Source: Halichoerus grypus (lineage: Eukaryota > Chordata > Mammalia > Carnivora > Phocidae). From it: DNA of 64,000 nt. Made by a program: the position numbers and the translations under genes. Location: NCBI RefSeq assembly GCF_964656455.1, contig NC_135712.1, positions 71,181,239 to 71,245,238 of the forward strand. The letters are read 5' to 3'. The notes below the pieces were generated by a model. The model was not told where the DNA came from, ran no database searches, and saw only the letters and a list, made by a program, of their open reading frames with translations. Every line of letters begins with the position of its first letter. The first letter of the stretch is position 1. This document shows, piece by piece, positions 37,650 through 50,040 of this stretch.

Positions 37650-38296
37650 ATCCTTTTCTGTTGGAATTTCTCATTAAATCAGGCAATTTCTCCTACTCTT
37701 GCATCTTGCTTCCTGTCAAATATTCTTCCTTACCATTTCTAAAATTCACTCTTATTTTAGGATAGATTTGTTTCCATAAAAATGACATGTGCTCATTATT
37801 TTTAATAAAGTAACAAAGTACTAAAAAGAAAAAAGTCCCCATCACCTAGAAACAATCACTAATATTATGCAAACATTATTCCAAACAACGTACTAGGTAG
37901 GTACATGTTCAAAGTAGAAGACAGACATACCAAACACAAAAAAGTTCTAAGAAAATGGGATACTATCATGTCACTGTAAAAATAAATGGCATTAATTTTC
38001 ATTTTACTACATAGAAGAAATAAAGTTACAAGGGCACAAATTAACTGACAAATGAGAATCTGGCAAGTTATACCAGTTACCAACTATAAGAACAACAAAA
38101 AAAGGACAAGAAAGAAAAGTGAACAAATGTTTTACAAGACAAAGATTTTCACTTTGAATAAGAGAAGCATGCCCTGGAAATTGCTCAATCTCAAATACTT
38201 TTTTGCAAAAAAACCCTCTTTATAATAACCCTATAAAAGCGAACATGAAGTAAAAGAGACAGTAAGATTGTGTTGCATGCAACTTCGTCACAAAAA
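37650..38296. other. Intronic stretch without recognised features
   Basis: AT-rich sequence with a short minus-strand open frame near 37865-38083 that shows no domain. A fragment near 37740-37860 resembles an old repeat but cannot be assigned. Confidence 0.45.
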
Positions 38297-38308
38297 CATT
38301 ACCTTACT

Positions 38309-38509
38309 ATCTATCTATTTATTTATTTTAAGGAGTGGGACAGAGAGAGAGAAGGAGGGGAGGGACAGAGGCAGAGGGAGAGAGAATCTTAAGCAGGCTC
38401 CACACCCAGTGCAGAGTCCAACTAGGGGCTGGATTTCATAACCCTGAGATCATGACCTGAACTGAAATCAAGAGTCAGACCCTTAACAAACTGAGCCACC
38501 CAGGCGCCC
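38309..38509 (-). mobile_element. Carnivora SINE, older long type
   Basis: Minus-strand head GGCGCCTGGGTGGCTCAG, old-type body and GA-rich stretch. The target duplication acattaccttact lies at 38296-38308 and again from 38510. Confidence 0.94.
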
Positions 38510-38688
38510 ACATTACCTTACTTTTTTATCCAAGAAGTAGTGCACAAGTGCAATAATAACCTAAATTTTGTACGAGATAAAATATTTTCATGATTCGCAT
38601 ATTATTTTTCAAGTTATAATCAAATAAAAACTTCCTCTGCATTTGTTTTAATTTGGGTCAGTGGATTCTCCTCAACTACAAAACTATT

Positions 38689-38878
38689 TCTTTAAAAAGA
38701 TTTTATTTATTTATTTGACAGAGAGAAAGACAGCGAGAGAGGGAATATAAGCAGGCGAAGAGGGAGAAGCAGGCTTCCTGCCGAGCAGGGAGCCCGATGT
38801 GGGGTTTGATCCCAGGACCCTGGGATAATGACCTGAGCTGAAGGCAGATGCTTAACAACTGAGCCACCCAGGCGCCCC
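38689..38878 (-). mobile_element. Young Carnivora SINE
   Basis: Full-length minus-strand copy, head GGGGCGCCTGGGTGGCTCAG. The target duplication tacaaaactatt is present at 38677-38688 and from 38879. Confidence 0.96.
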
Positions 38879-38889
38879 TACAAAACTAT

Positions 38890-39560
38890 TAAATAAGGTG
38901 AATTAAATGATCTCTCTTTTCAGTCCTAAACATTACGCGTCCAAGAATCTAAAGAGATCAAGTCAAGGTCACTTGGCCAAGTTTTCTGTCCAAATTAAGC
39001 ATAAATAAATGGAGAACAGGGGAATATACTTTCCTTCTCTTACAGTACTCTCAAAAAAAATAGAAATGAAATCTCTAAACATTCCAGGGTTTTTTTGTTT
39101 TGTTTTTTTTAAGTCCTTATGACTCTCATCCATCAGTGTGTTTCAAAACTACTTACATTTTCAGACTAGCATCTATCAGGGTATTCTGTCCTCTCTGCAA
39201 AACAGTACTTCTTTTTAACTGAACTTAGCTTGCACTCAAATTTGACATACACAGATCTTTCCCTTTTTAAAAAAATCTAGGACTTGACGGACACATCTTC
39301 ATGATCCCGTTACTAAGTCCATCCATGAATGGGTATAAATTTCAAGCATACTAGAGCATTTTCCATGAGCCAAGCCCTCAGCAACATTTTAATCATATTT
39401 CCTTCTCATCCATTTTCCTAACTAATAATACCTGCCATTTATGGTCTGAAAATTCTTATTCTCCTATTCTCCTGTTAACATGTCCATAATACACCCTTTA
39501 GGAGATACAGAAACCAGCACTGCAGAGAGTATTTCTAAGTACCAGTGCCTCATTTTATAA
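38890..39560. other. Intronic stretch without recognised features
   Basis: Nothing beyond AT-rich sequence and a short T/G run at 39090-39110. No supported gene or young repeat. Confidence 0.45.
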
Positions 39561-39581
39561 AAGTTGAAATTTTCCAATACT

Positions 39582-39702
39582 GTTTTTTTTTTTTCCTTAA
39601 GATTTTATTTTTAAGTAATCTCTACACCCAACGTGGGGCTCCAACTCACAACCCTGAGATCAAAAGTTGCACGTTCCACTGACTGAGCCAGTCAGGCACC
39701 CC
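39582..39702 (-). mobile_element. Carnivora SINE, older type
   Basis: Short-type copy with minus-strand head GGGGTGCCTGACTGGCTCAG. Perfect 17-base target duplication tgaaattttccaatact at 39565-39581 and 39703-39719. Confidence 0.95.
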
Positions 39703-40239
39703 TGAAATTTTCCAATACTTTTGATGGAATTCAATGCATTGTTTATCTTTCTGACTGAAATCTATATGGAAATTAACTTCCAGCTTGCAGTATTATCCAC
39801 TTATTTACCTTAATGAACATTTACTTTTACTGGTTACATTGAGCCAGTCATTAACTGAACAATCTCCTATAAAAATAGGCAAACCAACTATAAGAACTCT
39901 ATGCTTTATATTCATAGTTGAACATAATAAATCAGACAATAGAAAAAAATAGTAAGTAATTAAGTAAGAAACTCAATTCTCTTAAAACTTAACATGTTTC
40001 CTCAAAGCAAAATTTTTAACCTAGGACAATAAATGTGAAATAAAAATTGTATTACTGGTTAATATTTAAAAAATCTATTTGGAATCAATCATAAGTGCAA
40101 ATGATGTATCAACAAAAGGGAATGAAAACTTAATGATCCAAGAGTGATTAAAAAAGTAAAAATAAAAAAATAAAGACACAAAGCCAATACAACACTAGAA
40201 TCTCTCTCTAATCAAAGAAAAACATGTAAGTGCAGACCA

Positions 40240-40440
40240 GGATTAGTAAAGAGAACTGGGAACTGGGTGTTAAGAGGTCTGAAATCCAAGGGTAGACTTG
40301 CCCAAACTAGCTAAATAAGCTGGGTCAAGTCATTCATTTTCTTTTGGATCTCAGTTTCCGAATCCTTAAAATGAAAAAGAGGGATCAGATGTGCTCCCTG
40401 CTCTAAAATTTTACAGTTCTATGTGACATAACATAAAAAA
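40240..40440 (+). mobile_element. MIR-type SINE fragment
   Basis: Landmarks of MIR/MIR3: ggtcaagtcattcattttct, ggatctcagtttccgaatcc, ttaaaatgaaaaagaggg and ctctaaaattttacagttct. Ancient. The flanks at 39720-40240 and 40440-41192 are unremarkable. Confidence 0.75.
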
Positions 40441-41192
40441 GAAAACTTAGAAACTGTCTACTTCATTACCAAAGGGTTGTCTGGTTGCCGCCCACCGCTA
40501 CTTTTGCCTGATTTATTACTCGCCAAACAGAGGCTAATTCAATTTTCCAGGCACTTCTCTAGTACAAACTAGAAGGGACTAGAATCAAATTCAGTCAGAC
40601 AACCACATTCAAATGACTAATGTTTCTCAGACAGAAGTCTCATTACAAAATGCTTCATATATCTCTGTTCTAACTCCACCAGCAACGGTCTGTCACAACA
40701 AAAAAAAGAACATTACTAAAATAGTTTTTAAAACTTAAAGAAATACAGTTTTAACTACAGAAAAATGCAGAAACCAATGCTAACCTTAAGATTTACTAAT
40801 CAGTCTTTAGTGAGTTTTATTAATTCAATCTTCAAGTCAAATAAACAGAGAATCTTTGGGGTAAATGTAGCAACTAATCTGCCCAGGATGACAAAACTAT
40901 ATTCTATTTCTCAAAAAAAAAAAACCAGAGCAAAACCACCTTTTCAAAATACGATTTCACTGAGGTCTCTCACACAAAGTATTTTTTTAATAGTCTAAAG
41001 CAAGTATTTCAGACCTCAAACCAATTATAACATATTAAGAAAGGGGCACCAGAGATTCTGAGCTTTTCTCTTCAAAAATATTTGTAATCCAATGATATTT
41101 CCAGATAATATCCATTTTAATAAAGTGAAAAAACTTAACAGCCCCAATAAATTGATTACTGAAAAATAGCTTCAGGAAAAATTTTATCTTAC

Positions 41193-41359
41193 CTCCACAT
41201 TAGGGCTAAGGCTGCTTGGCAGTGTTTCTGAAGTCACAGTAGTGCTTGGAAGGCTGGAAATTTCCCAAGTATTTACAGGCTGTATTGGTTCAGACTGCTT
41301 TGAATGATCTATACATTTTGGATTATCCAGTAAGGTCACTTCATAAAATTCTTGAATAT
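41193..41359 (-). CDS. DLG1: DLG1 coding exon (L27 end and linker, residues 51-106)
   Basis: Third coding exon, 167 bases, of the MAGUK scaffold SAP97. That protein organises receptors, channels and adhesion complexes at cell junctions and synapses. Acceptor TTCTAG and donor GAG|GTAAGA flank it. It enters in phase 1, completing Asp51 begun in the previous exon, and leaves in phase 0. The translation starts [17 protein letters not shown], finishing the L27 domain that pairs with L27 partners such as CASK and LIN7-type proteins. It then reads [15 protein letters not shown] and ends [10 protein letters not shown], a Ser/Pro/Thr-rich linker. From memory the human protein differs at only a few linker residues. 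The next exon, starting K-Y-R-Y, is not found at lower coordinates. Confidence 0.97.
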
Positions 41360-41554
41360 CTAGAAGTGAAGAAAAGAAAAAACAAAATCAGAAGTATTTA
41401 GATTTTCTAATTAAACTATGCATTGCTAAACAACATAACTCAAAAGCAAAATTTTAGTCTTGATTAGTAAAATAAGCCCAATCTTATAATGTAATTAAAC
41501 AATGAATATTTTCTCACTTTATTATGTTGCAATCACATCAGAACTTGCAGGGCA

Positions 41555-41770
41555 TAGTGTAAAAGTCATAGGCTTTTTACCCTTCAAAGTCAGTGCTGAG
41601 TTCAAATCTCTATTCCATCACAAATTAGCTGCCTGTTTAGAGAAGTTACTTAACCTCTGATAACTTGCCTCTTTTATCATGTGTAATTGTTACAAGGACT
41701 GAGTATAATACATATAAAGTGCACAATGGCACATAATAGGCTCCTAACCGACAGCAGCTAATATCGTTAC
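41555..41770 (+). mobile_element. MIR SINE
   Basis: Nearly full MIR: ctgagttcaaatctctattc, acaaattagctgcctgttta, aagttacttaacctctgata, aaggactgagtataata and gcacataataggctcctaac. It lies about 200 bases upstream of the DLG1 exon in intron 3 and is antisense to the gene. Confidence 0.85.
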
Positions 41771-41779
41771 TATGAGTTT

Positions 41780-42550
41780 TGAAGACATGAGTCATTACTG
41801 ATATTTTATCTTTATACCACCAGTATCTCAATATAAACCCCTTCGCATAGTTTTAACTGTCCTTCTAACCAAAGTAAAGCAAACAAAAAAGTTAAATAGT
41901 AAATTAAATATTGTACATTATTTTAGAAACAATCAACTAAACATGACAAAACTCTTTAAAAATCCATGAATTTACTTAAAGTAGCACAGGATAATTTAAA
42001 AGATCAAGTTACTTCGCTATCAGCTGGAATTATATAAACTTAGCATATTAACACTGATTGATTCTTCATGCCATTCAGAAAGCTCTGAGTGATAGTTATA
42101 TAATGCTTAAGTTCACCATTATTAGTTCTTTATTCACCTAGTGGTATATTTTGAGTTGATTTTTTAAAGGGGAGAAATTATTATTTTAACAGCAAAGGTG
42201 GGGCATTATCCTGTACAGAATCATGCACAATTGCAAATAACATTTAGACAGAATAACTTTTACTTATTTCTATGATGAAAAGATTAATATTTCCTTTAAA
42301 AAACAATGTCAGAAGACAGTAGAGACAAAATAAGTCCCTTTTAATAACCAGTAGAATTGCAGAACTTTCTAAGAGCTCATAAAAACTAAGATCAGCACAG
42401 TGAAGATAGTATTAAGGTGTTAAGAATATTACTAGAGAAAATTGTATGTGGAAGTATTTTATAAACCATGAGTTACTATATAAAACTTTTCACATAACCA
42501 TCATGAAAAATAATAAACTCAAATTCAGAGCATCAGCTACAAAGTGTTCT
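41780..42550. other. Intron 3 stretch without recognised features
   Basis: AT-rich intronic DNA. No exon-like frame, RNA or young repeat that I can support. Confidence 0.5.
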
Positions 42551-42905
42551 TACCAAAAATTGCTTAACCTGAACCTAAATCAAGCCTTCAGAACCAACTT
42601 GTAGTTCACAGGAAATACAGAGGCTAGAGAAACAAGTTAAATGACACCAAAAAAGCAAGGGAAAAAAAACAGATCCATAAGGCGACATTCCACAAGACAA
42701 CTGGCCAGTTTCTTTAGCAAGTCAATGTCATGAAAAGTAAGAGAAATTATTTGAAAGGATTTTTTTAAAATACAGGAAACGAAAAAGACATAGCAATCAA
42801 CTGCAATATCTGAGGCTTGACCGGTGGGGAGGGGTAGGGGAATATAAAAGACATTGTGATAATTAGGGAAATTTAAATATGGACTATTTTCTGAAAATAC
42901 TACAG
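42550..42905 (+). mobile_element. Old dispersed repeat 3' end, family not assigned
   Basis: Reads aacctgaacctaaatcaagc, gacattccacaagacaactg, gcaagtcaatgtcatgaaaa and ggaaatttaaatatggacta, phrases I know from a common old mammalian repeat. A second piece of apparently the same family is at 49840-50040. I do not assign the name with confidence. Confidence 0.55.
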
Positions 42906-43297
42906 ATTTTTTTTTTTATAGAAGATATACATATGAGAGTATGTATACATTTCTGTGGTAGGACATATATTCCTATATATGTAAGAAACATATTTTGTAT
43001 ATGTAAAGAATATATATTTATAGATCTATAGAGAGGGAGAGATATCTTCTACAAGAAAATAAAGATGTCAGAGCTCCTAGTGTAATTATGCCCCCAAAAG
43101 CACTAAATGAGTGTTGAGTAATTGGATGATTACCAATCTCAAGGTAAATAGCCCACATCACTACATAAAAACTTCATTATATTTTCCATTATTGTAAGAC
43201 AAGTTTGAAATCTTAACCTTCTGTGACCTTTTATTCCACACTTAACAGAAATAGTGCTGTATTACCCTTCAATAACATCTCTAACAAATATCCAGGT

Positions 43298-43499
43298 CAG
43301 TGCTGTCCAATAGAACTTTCTACAATGATGAAAACGTTCTATAGCTGCACTCTCCAATATGGTAGCCACTAGCTACATATGGCTATTAAGCACTTAAAAT
43401 GTAACTAGTGTAAATGAGGAACTGATTTTATAATTTTATTTATGTTTAATTACTGTAAATAGCCACAAACAGCTAGTAGTTATCATACAGGACAACAGA
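43298..43499 (+). mobile_element. Short non-autonomous DNA transposon
   Basis: Begins cagtgctgtccaatagaact and ends with the inverse acaggacaac, a terminal inverted repeat pair. The inside repeats the start motif (gcactctccaatatggtagc) and has ctagctacatatggctatta. It matches a common hAT-type MER element of about 200 bases whose family name I cannot fix. No coding capacity. Confidence 0.75.
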
Positions 43500-43714
43500 G
43501 ATCTAGACTAGTATAATCTGGAGTAACGTTTTACTATCTAGGAAGATCAAGGAATAAAGCGCTCCCTATGTGAATTTTCCAAAAGTTCACTCACATCCTG
43601 CTGTCAACTGAAATGCCTCATCTCTTAAAAAAGTCCTTTCTAATTTGTTGTATCTGAGCTCTTATGGACTGGAGAATATGCATATTATTTTAACTATATC
43701 AGGCTTAAAATAAG

Positions 43715-44462
43715 CTGAGTAAACACCCATTAGATTGGCTATTATCAACAAAACAGAAAATAACAGGTATTAATGAGGATGTAGAGAAATTAAACCCTTG
43801 TCCATCACTCGTAGGAATAGAAAATGATGCAGCCATTGTGGAAAACAGTACAGGGGCATCTCAAAATATTAAAACATAGAATCACCATTTGATCCAGCAT
43901 TAGATTCTGGGTATATGCCCAAAAGAAGTGAAAGCAGGGACTCAAAACAGATATCTGCACATCAATGATCACAGCAGCATTATTCACAGTATCCAAAAGG
44001 TGAAAACAACCCAAACATTCATCCACAGATGAATAGTTAAAAAACAAAATGCAGTATATACCAACAATGTAATATTACTCAACTTTTAAAAGGAATAAAA
44101 TTCTGATACATTCTACAAAATGGATGGATGGATTTTGAAGATATTATGCTAAGTGGAATAAGCCAGCCACAAAAACACAAGTATTGTATAATTCCACTTA
44201 TATGAGGTACCTAGAATAGTTAAATTCAAAAAGACAGAAAGAACAGTTGTTACTGCGGTAAGGAAAGAATGGGGTAAGGAGGGACTGGGGTAAGGAGGAA
44301 ATGGGAGTTATTTTTTAATGCGTACAGGGTTTCAGTTTGGGATGATGAAAAGGTTCAGGAGATAGAGTGAGTAGTGATGGTCACAAAATAATGTGAATGT
44401 ATTTAATGCCCCGGAACTGTACACTTAAAAAATGGTAAATTTTGTTACATATATTTTATCAC
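43715..44462 (+). mobile_element. Old L1 3' end
   Basis: L1 tail in order: acacccattagattggctat, aatgaggatgtagagaaatt, gatgcagccattgtggaaaa, tgatccagcattagattctg, acattcatccacagatgaat, tggatggatggattttgaag and cacttatatgaggtacctag. It ends gtacacttaaaaaatggtaa with an A-run. A SINE is inserted directly in that A-run. Confidence 0.88.
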
Positions 44463-44479
44463 AAAAAAAAAAAGCTGAG

Positions 44480-44690
44480 GGCGCCTGGGTGGCTCAGTTG
44501 GTTAAGTGACTGCCTTCGGCTCAGGTCATGATCCTGGAGTCCCTGGATCGAGTCCCACATCGGGCTCCCTGCTCGGCAGGGAGTCTGCTTCGCCCTCTGA
44601 CCCTCCCCCCTCTTATGTGCTCTCTCCCTCTCATTCTCTCTCTCTCAAATAAATAAATAAAAAAACTTTAAAAAAAAAAAAAAAAAAAAA
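44480..44690 (+). mobile_element. Young Carnivora SINE
   Basis: Head GGCGCCTGGGTGGCTCAGTT, body with ctcggcagggagtctgcttc, a long TC-rich tract and an A-tail. The target duplication is an A-run followed by gctgag, before at 44462-44479 and after, ending at 44700. The L1 tail was the target. Confidence 0.95.
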
Positions 44691-44699
44691 AAAAGCTGA

Positions 44700-45490
44700 G
44701 TAAGAATCTAAAGGAGCTTAAATGAGTAAAGTGCACAGAATTTAATATGTAGGTATTATAGTATCTATTTTAGCTATTTAGATATCTTTTGTTTCTTACT
44801 GAGGTCAGGATAACTGTCATTGCCAAACTGTTACCAGATTATTATCTATCCCCAACTTAAAAAGAGATTTGTTACCACCCCTGGCTAACTAAAACCATAT
44901 GCAAAAGTACTGAAATAGTTAACACATGTACAGCGTGGTGCCATTTCTGATATGACAATCTGTCACAGTTATTATCACTTTTCTTTAAAATATACAAATA
45001 TACACATCCACACCTTTAATTTTGACCCATATCCCATCTTGATCCACCACACTTCTTCATCTTTAGGGTATCTCAGGACTATAAAGATGAGCAACATAGT
45101 AACACTTCTTCAGAGATTATTTCTCCATCACAATTTTAGTTGTATTAGTAAAGATTTTTCAAAGGTGCACCTAATCAAAAAGGGCACTCTGGAAAAATGA
45201 CCCAGACTGAGCTTTTCTTATGACTCCAAAGTACTTATATTTTATATTTCCCATGCTATCAGCAGTCACTGTTCTTTATCATCTACATTTTATATGTCAG
45301 AAGATAATTATATCACTGATCATAACTATAAAGATTTAGCAAAGAAAAAAGTTAGATTATTACTGGGACAAGAGAAGTATTTCTACAACAACATTCTAAG
45401 ATTCAAAACATTACTTTCTACTTTTTCTTTAGGTTTTTCTAAACTGGGGAGTATAATATTGAGTTCCATAAGCTAACTAGCTAAAGTACA
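44700..45490. other. Intron 3 stretch without recognised features
   Basis: No supported features. Short plus-strand open frames at 44952-45200 and 45294-45476 are chance frames with no domain. Confidence 0.5.
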
Positions 45491-45556
45491 ACAGAAGTTA
45501 TTACTATAAACAGAAGTCACTACTATAAACAGAAGTCACTACTATAAACAGAAGTC
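45491..45556 (+). repeat. 19-base minisatellite, about 3.5 copies
   Basis: Unit acagaagtcactactataa, with copies starting at 45491, 45510, 45529 and a partial one at 45548. The first copy carries small changes and copies two and three are identical, so the array probably expanded recently. Confidence 0.95.
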
Positions 45557-45980
45557 AAATGTAAGACAAAAACAAATTCTAGTATAATCCCAATCTCTCC
45601 TAGTTCTTGAAAATCTGTTTAAAATGCTGGTCTGAAATTCCAAGTTATTCTCAAAAGACCAGCTTCATGAAAAGAATTAAACTAATGAGTTTACTCTGAA
45701 CACTTAAGACATTCAATCAATGAATAATAATGGAGTGAATACATTTTGGAAGAGGAATAAAAGAATTAAAAAATGAGATGTGATATAACAATGTCTTTGA
45801 GAGATGGAGAAAATTGAGGAAAAAAATATATTAACACTGAAAAACCAAATAACACCATTTAAAAACAGTTAAAAAAGTAGATTTCTATAAAAACTTGATG
45901 GCTATATTTTAAGGTGCTACAGAACCTTACACACACATTTATTTTAAATTTCTATTCCTTACACATGTATTACAATTTTT

Positions 45981-46172
45981 TTAAAAGATTTTATTTATTT
46001 ATTTGACAGAGAGAGACACAGCGAGAGAGGGAAAACAAGCAGGGGGAGTGTGAGAGGGAGAAGCAGGCTTCCTGCTGAGCAGGGAGCCCGATGCGGGGCT
46101 CGATCCCAGGACCCTGGGATCATGACTTGAGCGGAAGGCAGACGCTTAACGACTGAGCCACCCAGGAGCCCC
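45981..46172 (-). mobile_element. Young Carnivora SINE
   Basis: Full-length minus-strand copy with head GGGGCTCCTGGGTGGCTCAG. Perfect 17-base target duplication catgtattacaattttt at 45964-45980 and 46173-46189. Confidence 0.96.
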
Positions 46173-46414
46173 CATGTATTACAATTTTTGAAAATTAACC
46201 AGCTCTTTGATAGACAATGAAAAATTATTTTTCAATTCTGGTTTACATAAGTCATTTTATATGTTTCCGTGCCAATTATATCCAACGTCAATAATAAGGG
46301 CTACTCATAACTGTACCAAAATATGTAGACTATGAAAAAATGTAACCACAGCAAAATAATATTTCAATACAGAAACAGCCAAATTTAGTATCACATGTGA
46401 AATGACAGAGTCCT

Positions 46415-46582
46415 GGGACGCCTGGGTGGCTTAGTCTGCCTTGGGCTCAGGTCATGATCCCAGGATACTGGGATGGAGAACCACACTGGGCTCCTTGCTC
46501 AGCAGGGAGCCTGCTTCTCCCTCTGCCTGCCCCTCCCCCTGCTTGTGCCATCTCTCTCTCTCTCTGACAAATCTTTAAAAAA
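46415..46582 (+). mobile_element. Carnivora SINE with shortened head
   Basis: Head GGGACGCCTGGGTGGCTTAG, then a gap before tctgccttgggctcaggtca, so part of the A-box region is missing. The 14-base target duplication aatgacagagtcct is present at 46401-46414 and 46583-46596. The copy therefore probably inserted already shortened or lost the piece later. Confidence 0.93.
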
Positions 46583-46599
46583 AATGACAGAGTCCTTCA

Positions 46600-47630
46600 A
46601 TAAACCTATGTAAACATTTCACTTGAGTCAACTCTAATCTTAAATCTTTAATATGAAAATGTACAGAAAGTGGGATAATACAGAAGTAGTCAAAATGACT
46701 GCCACTTAAGACAAGAATAATTCCATACTCATCTGAAAATCCATATAGCTCACCCAGATATACACCACATATAATTAAAATGACTGATTACATTTTTATT
46801 TACTACCCTGAAAAAACTTATTTCCTTTTTAAAATAATGATACACTAAAGCAAGAATACGAGAAAATGCAAGAATACTAAAACACGTATTAGAGAAAACT
46901 ACCCTTTAGTTGATTCACAATTGGAAACATTAATTTTGTTGAGCCTACTGGATCAGTCTTAACACAGTCTATTCCTATTTACCATTTATAGTTTGGCAAG
47001 TGCTTTCTCTGTTTTGAACTAAACTGGGTTCCCACAAGTACAATTCCTGAACAAAGATCTAAATTATAAAACCTACAATACTTACAATATATAAAATCAG
47101 AAATATAGAAACAATGGAACAAGAGAAATTTTCTATAGAATTGAAAATTCTAAATTAAACTTGGACACACAATTAGTCCAATGGAACAGAGAAGACTCGT
47201 TCCTACTACCAAAAAATATGTATTTCAGGGAAATCTCAAGATCACATATTTCAGACCTCTCCAAATTTAAATAAAATTTTAAGTAAACCATTTTCATTTT
47301 ATTTATCTTTGTTATTTTCTTGCAGAATTCAAAGTTTGCAAACACTAGGAATAAAGGAAGTACAGAATTCCAGAAATACCCTCGAAGGAGGTTGAGGAAA
47401 GTTTTCTAGCTTTTAGTTACCACTTTTATCATCCTAAACAGTAAAACTCACAAACATTTCTTAAACTAAAGAAATAAGGATCAGAGTAGGAAGTCTAAAT
47501 AGTCAAGAATCTGTAATAATTTAACACAGTATAGACAACATCTCTAATCTATGAGAAAACAACCTTATTTCATGGGAAAATATTAAGAAAAGACCTTAAC
47601 AGAACAATTTTATACTTCTAAAAAAAAAGG
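46600..47630. other. Intron 3 stretch without recognised features
   Basis: AT-rich intronic sequence with nothing I can support as a gene, RNA or repeat. Confidence 0.5.
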
Positions 47631-48240
47631 CGGAAAAAAAGTGGTGGGAGGGGCAAATGACATGAACAAATAATTCACAAAAGAAATTTAAATGACATAA
47701 GAAAATTCTTATATAGTTGAAAATTCTTGTATCGTTGGTTGTTTAATCAAATAAATATACAAGAAAACATCAAAATGTCTAAAAGTACATTCCACACATC
47801 AGAATAGAAAATATTAAAAAGGATGATACCTATATTGTTTAAGGTGTAATGAATTAGTCATTCCACATACTGCCTAAAAAATTAAATTGAATATAACCTT
47901 TCTGAGGGTAATTTAAAAAATTACATCAAAAACCTTTTAAAATGCAAATCCCCTTTTACCAAGCAAATCATTTCTAGGAATCTATCCAAAGGATAGAATA
48001 AACAATGTAGAACAAAGAGGCATATACAAATGCAATGTTTTTTAAAATTCAGAAAAATTATATACCTAAGTGCTCCTAGGAAATCATTAATAAAACTACA
48101 CCACATCTGTAAAATGTAAATACAGTCATTTAAGATGGTACAAATCTACTGATATGGAAAGATATCCAATGATAAATTTTGAGATAAAAATAGTTAATAT
48201 GATATGCACACTATATACACTTAGGAAAATTTAACTTCAG
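47630..48240 (+). mobile_element. Very old L1 3' fragment
   Basis: Weak but ordered L1 text: ggcaaatgacatgaacaaat, aattcacaaaagaaattta, ctaggaatctatccaaagga, tacaaatgcaatgtttttt and ctaagtgctcctagg. Heavily decayed. Confidence 0.6.
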
Positions 48241-48244
48241 CACC

Positions 48245-49840
48245 TCCCTTCACCAAAAAAGGCAATTCTACCTATCAGTCCACCCAATAAATCAACATCA
48301 CAAATAAAAAATGAGAAGGGAGAAAACTGTTCCCTCAGGTAGTCTCACTTTCATGTGCCTCTAATAATGGGAGCATTTCTATAGACCTCACTGCACTGAG
48401 TCTGATTCTAGAATTATGTGCTTTTAGTACAAGAGATCACATAAACACAAGCCAACTACTATGTCCGTTGCCCAACTGAAGAAACAATGATTTCTTTCCA
48501 CTAGAGAAAAAACAACTATATTGTAGTTAATGAAAGACAGTGTTAAATTCTAGAAGGATCTTCAAGGGTAATTTTAATCTGATACGATTTTTCACTTTAC
48601 ACACTGATTTTAAGTATCAATTCCTATGTAGGAAACAATTCTATTATGTTTCACTTGTGTAGGGGGTTTGTTTTACAAAAGGAAAGTGTGTATAAATACA
48701 TAAATAATAACATTCTAGAAGGATAGATTCATCCTATGGAAGAAGTAGGTTACCTTTGGTGTGAGAATTTTCTTGATTATAATTATTTTATATAAAGTAC
48801 ATTTAACTGATCTTAAATTCTTTACATGGAACATGCATTATTTTTTATAATAAATTCTGTTTTGGAGTTAGAAAGAAGGCAACTGGAAAGCTGAAAAACA
48901 CTGAAATATAACCCAGCCATTTCAGAGGGAAAAAATTTTATCAGTTAATTGACTAAAAGCAAGTACAATGTTTTCATAAACTAAAATATACAATAGTCAA
49001 GTCTACTCAAAAATAGATACTCTGCTTTCTTCTAAACTTATGTACATTTAAAAAGCCATTTTGATCCCCAAAAAGAGTATCATATAAAATTTTAAAGTAT
49101 GTATTACAATGTGTGTTTTGCACCCTAGAAACAAGAAAAATGTCAAGCCAATGTCCAAAAATACGTTATTTCCACATTTGAAATACTATTTGACTAACAG
49201 TCATAGGGTATTTTCACACACATACTTCTTAAAACAAGGTATCAACAGAAACCAGACCTTCTCAGAGAGATGGCTGATTCCAAGGCTGGGGCAAGATATG
49301 TACAAGATAAACCTGAATATCTTGTTATGCCAAAAAGTGAGAAAGTACTCAAAGTGATAAGGCATGTCATAAGGACAGAAGAGCAAGCTGGAGAGAGTTC
49401 TGACCAAATGAATCTGAAACAATCTGAGCACCGAAATCATTAAAGTTAGCAATAAATTATCAACGATTAAAAGAAAAACAATACAGACATATACATAGAT
49501 AAATGGGGAAGGAGAGCTCTTACAGTAAAATGCCAGGTATTAATTGGAGAACATAAAAGACTGCTATTTTTTACAAAACTGTCATTTTTCAATTGTCATT
49601 TTCAACACAGTAAAAACTGGTCATCAATGGATGCTAAGGCTAGGGGGAAATTTTGCTAAAGAGCAGGGCATGCGCAAGGTATTAAAGTGTCTCCCCCACA
49701 TACTGCTTACAAGATGCAAGAAAAAAGTACTAACTATAGAGAAATCAAGCACCTTAACTGGGTGATCAAAATTAACAATGCCGATCAAGAGCAGAAGACA
49801 TCTTGTACTTCTGAATGTACAGAACCCTAGAGATACATAA
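48245..49840. other. Intron 3 stretch without recognised features
   Basis: I see no conserved frame, structured RNA or young repeat. Open frames such as 49109-49357 and its opposite-strand shadow have no recognisable domain. Confidence 0.45.
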
Positions 49841-50040
49841 CCTGAATCTAATCACAAACAAACATCAGACAAACCTAAAATTAGAAACATTATATAAAAA
49901 AAATAGCAGTGGGGAACTGTATTCTTCAAAAATGTCAATGTTATAAAAGACCAACAAGGGCTGTGGAAATGTGCCCAGACCACAGAGACATGACAAATAA
50001 ATGAAATACCTGGTCTTAGACTGGACAGTGTACTGAAAAA
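49840..50040 (+). mobile_element. Old dispersed repeat 3' end, family not assigned
   Basis: Shares phrases with 42550-42905: cctgaatctaatcacaaaca, aaacatcagacaaacct, tgtattcttcaaaaatgtca and agagacatgacaaataaatg. Same strand as the other copy. Confidence 0.55.

Noticed and set aside
1..41192. Next DLG1 exon (K-Y-R-Y start) and the alternative short N-terminal exon
   Set aside because: I searched by eye for their reverse complements below 41193 and found neither, so no further DLG1 exon is claimed.
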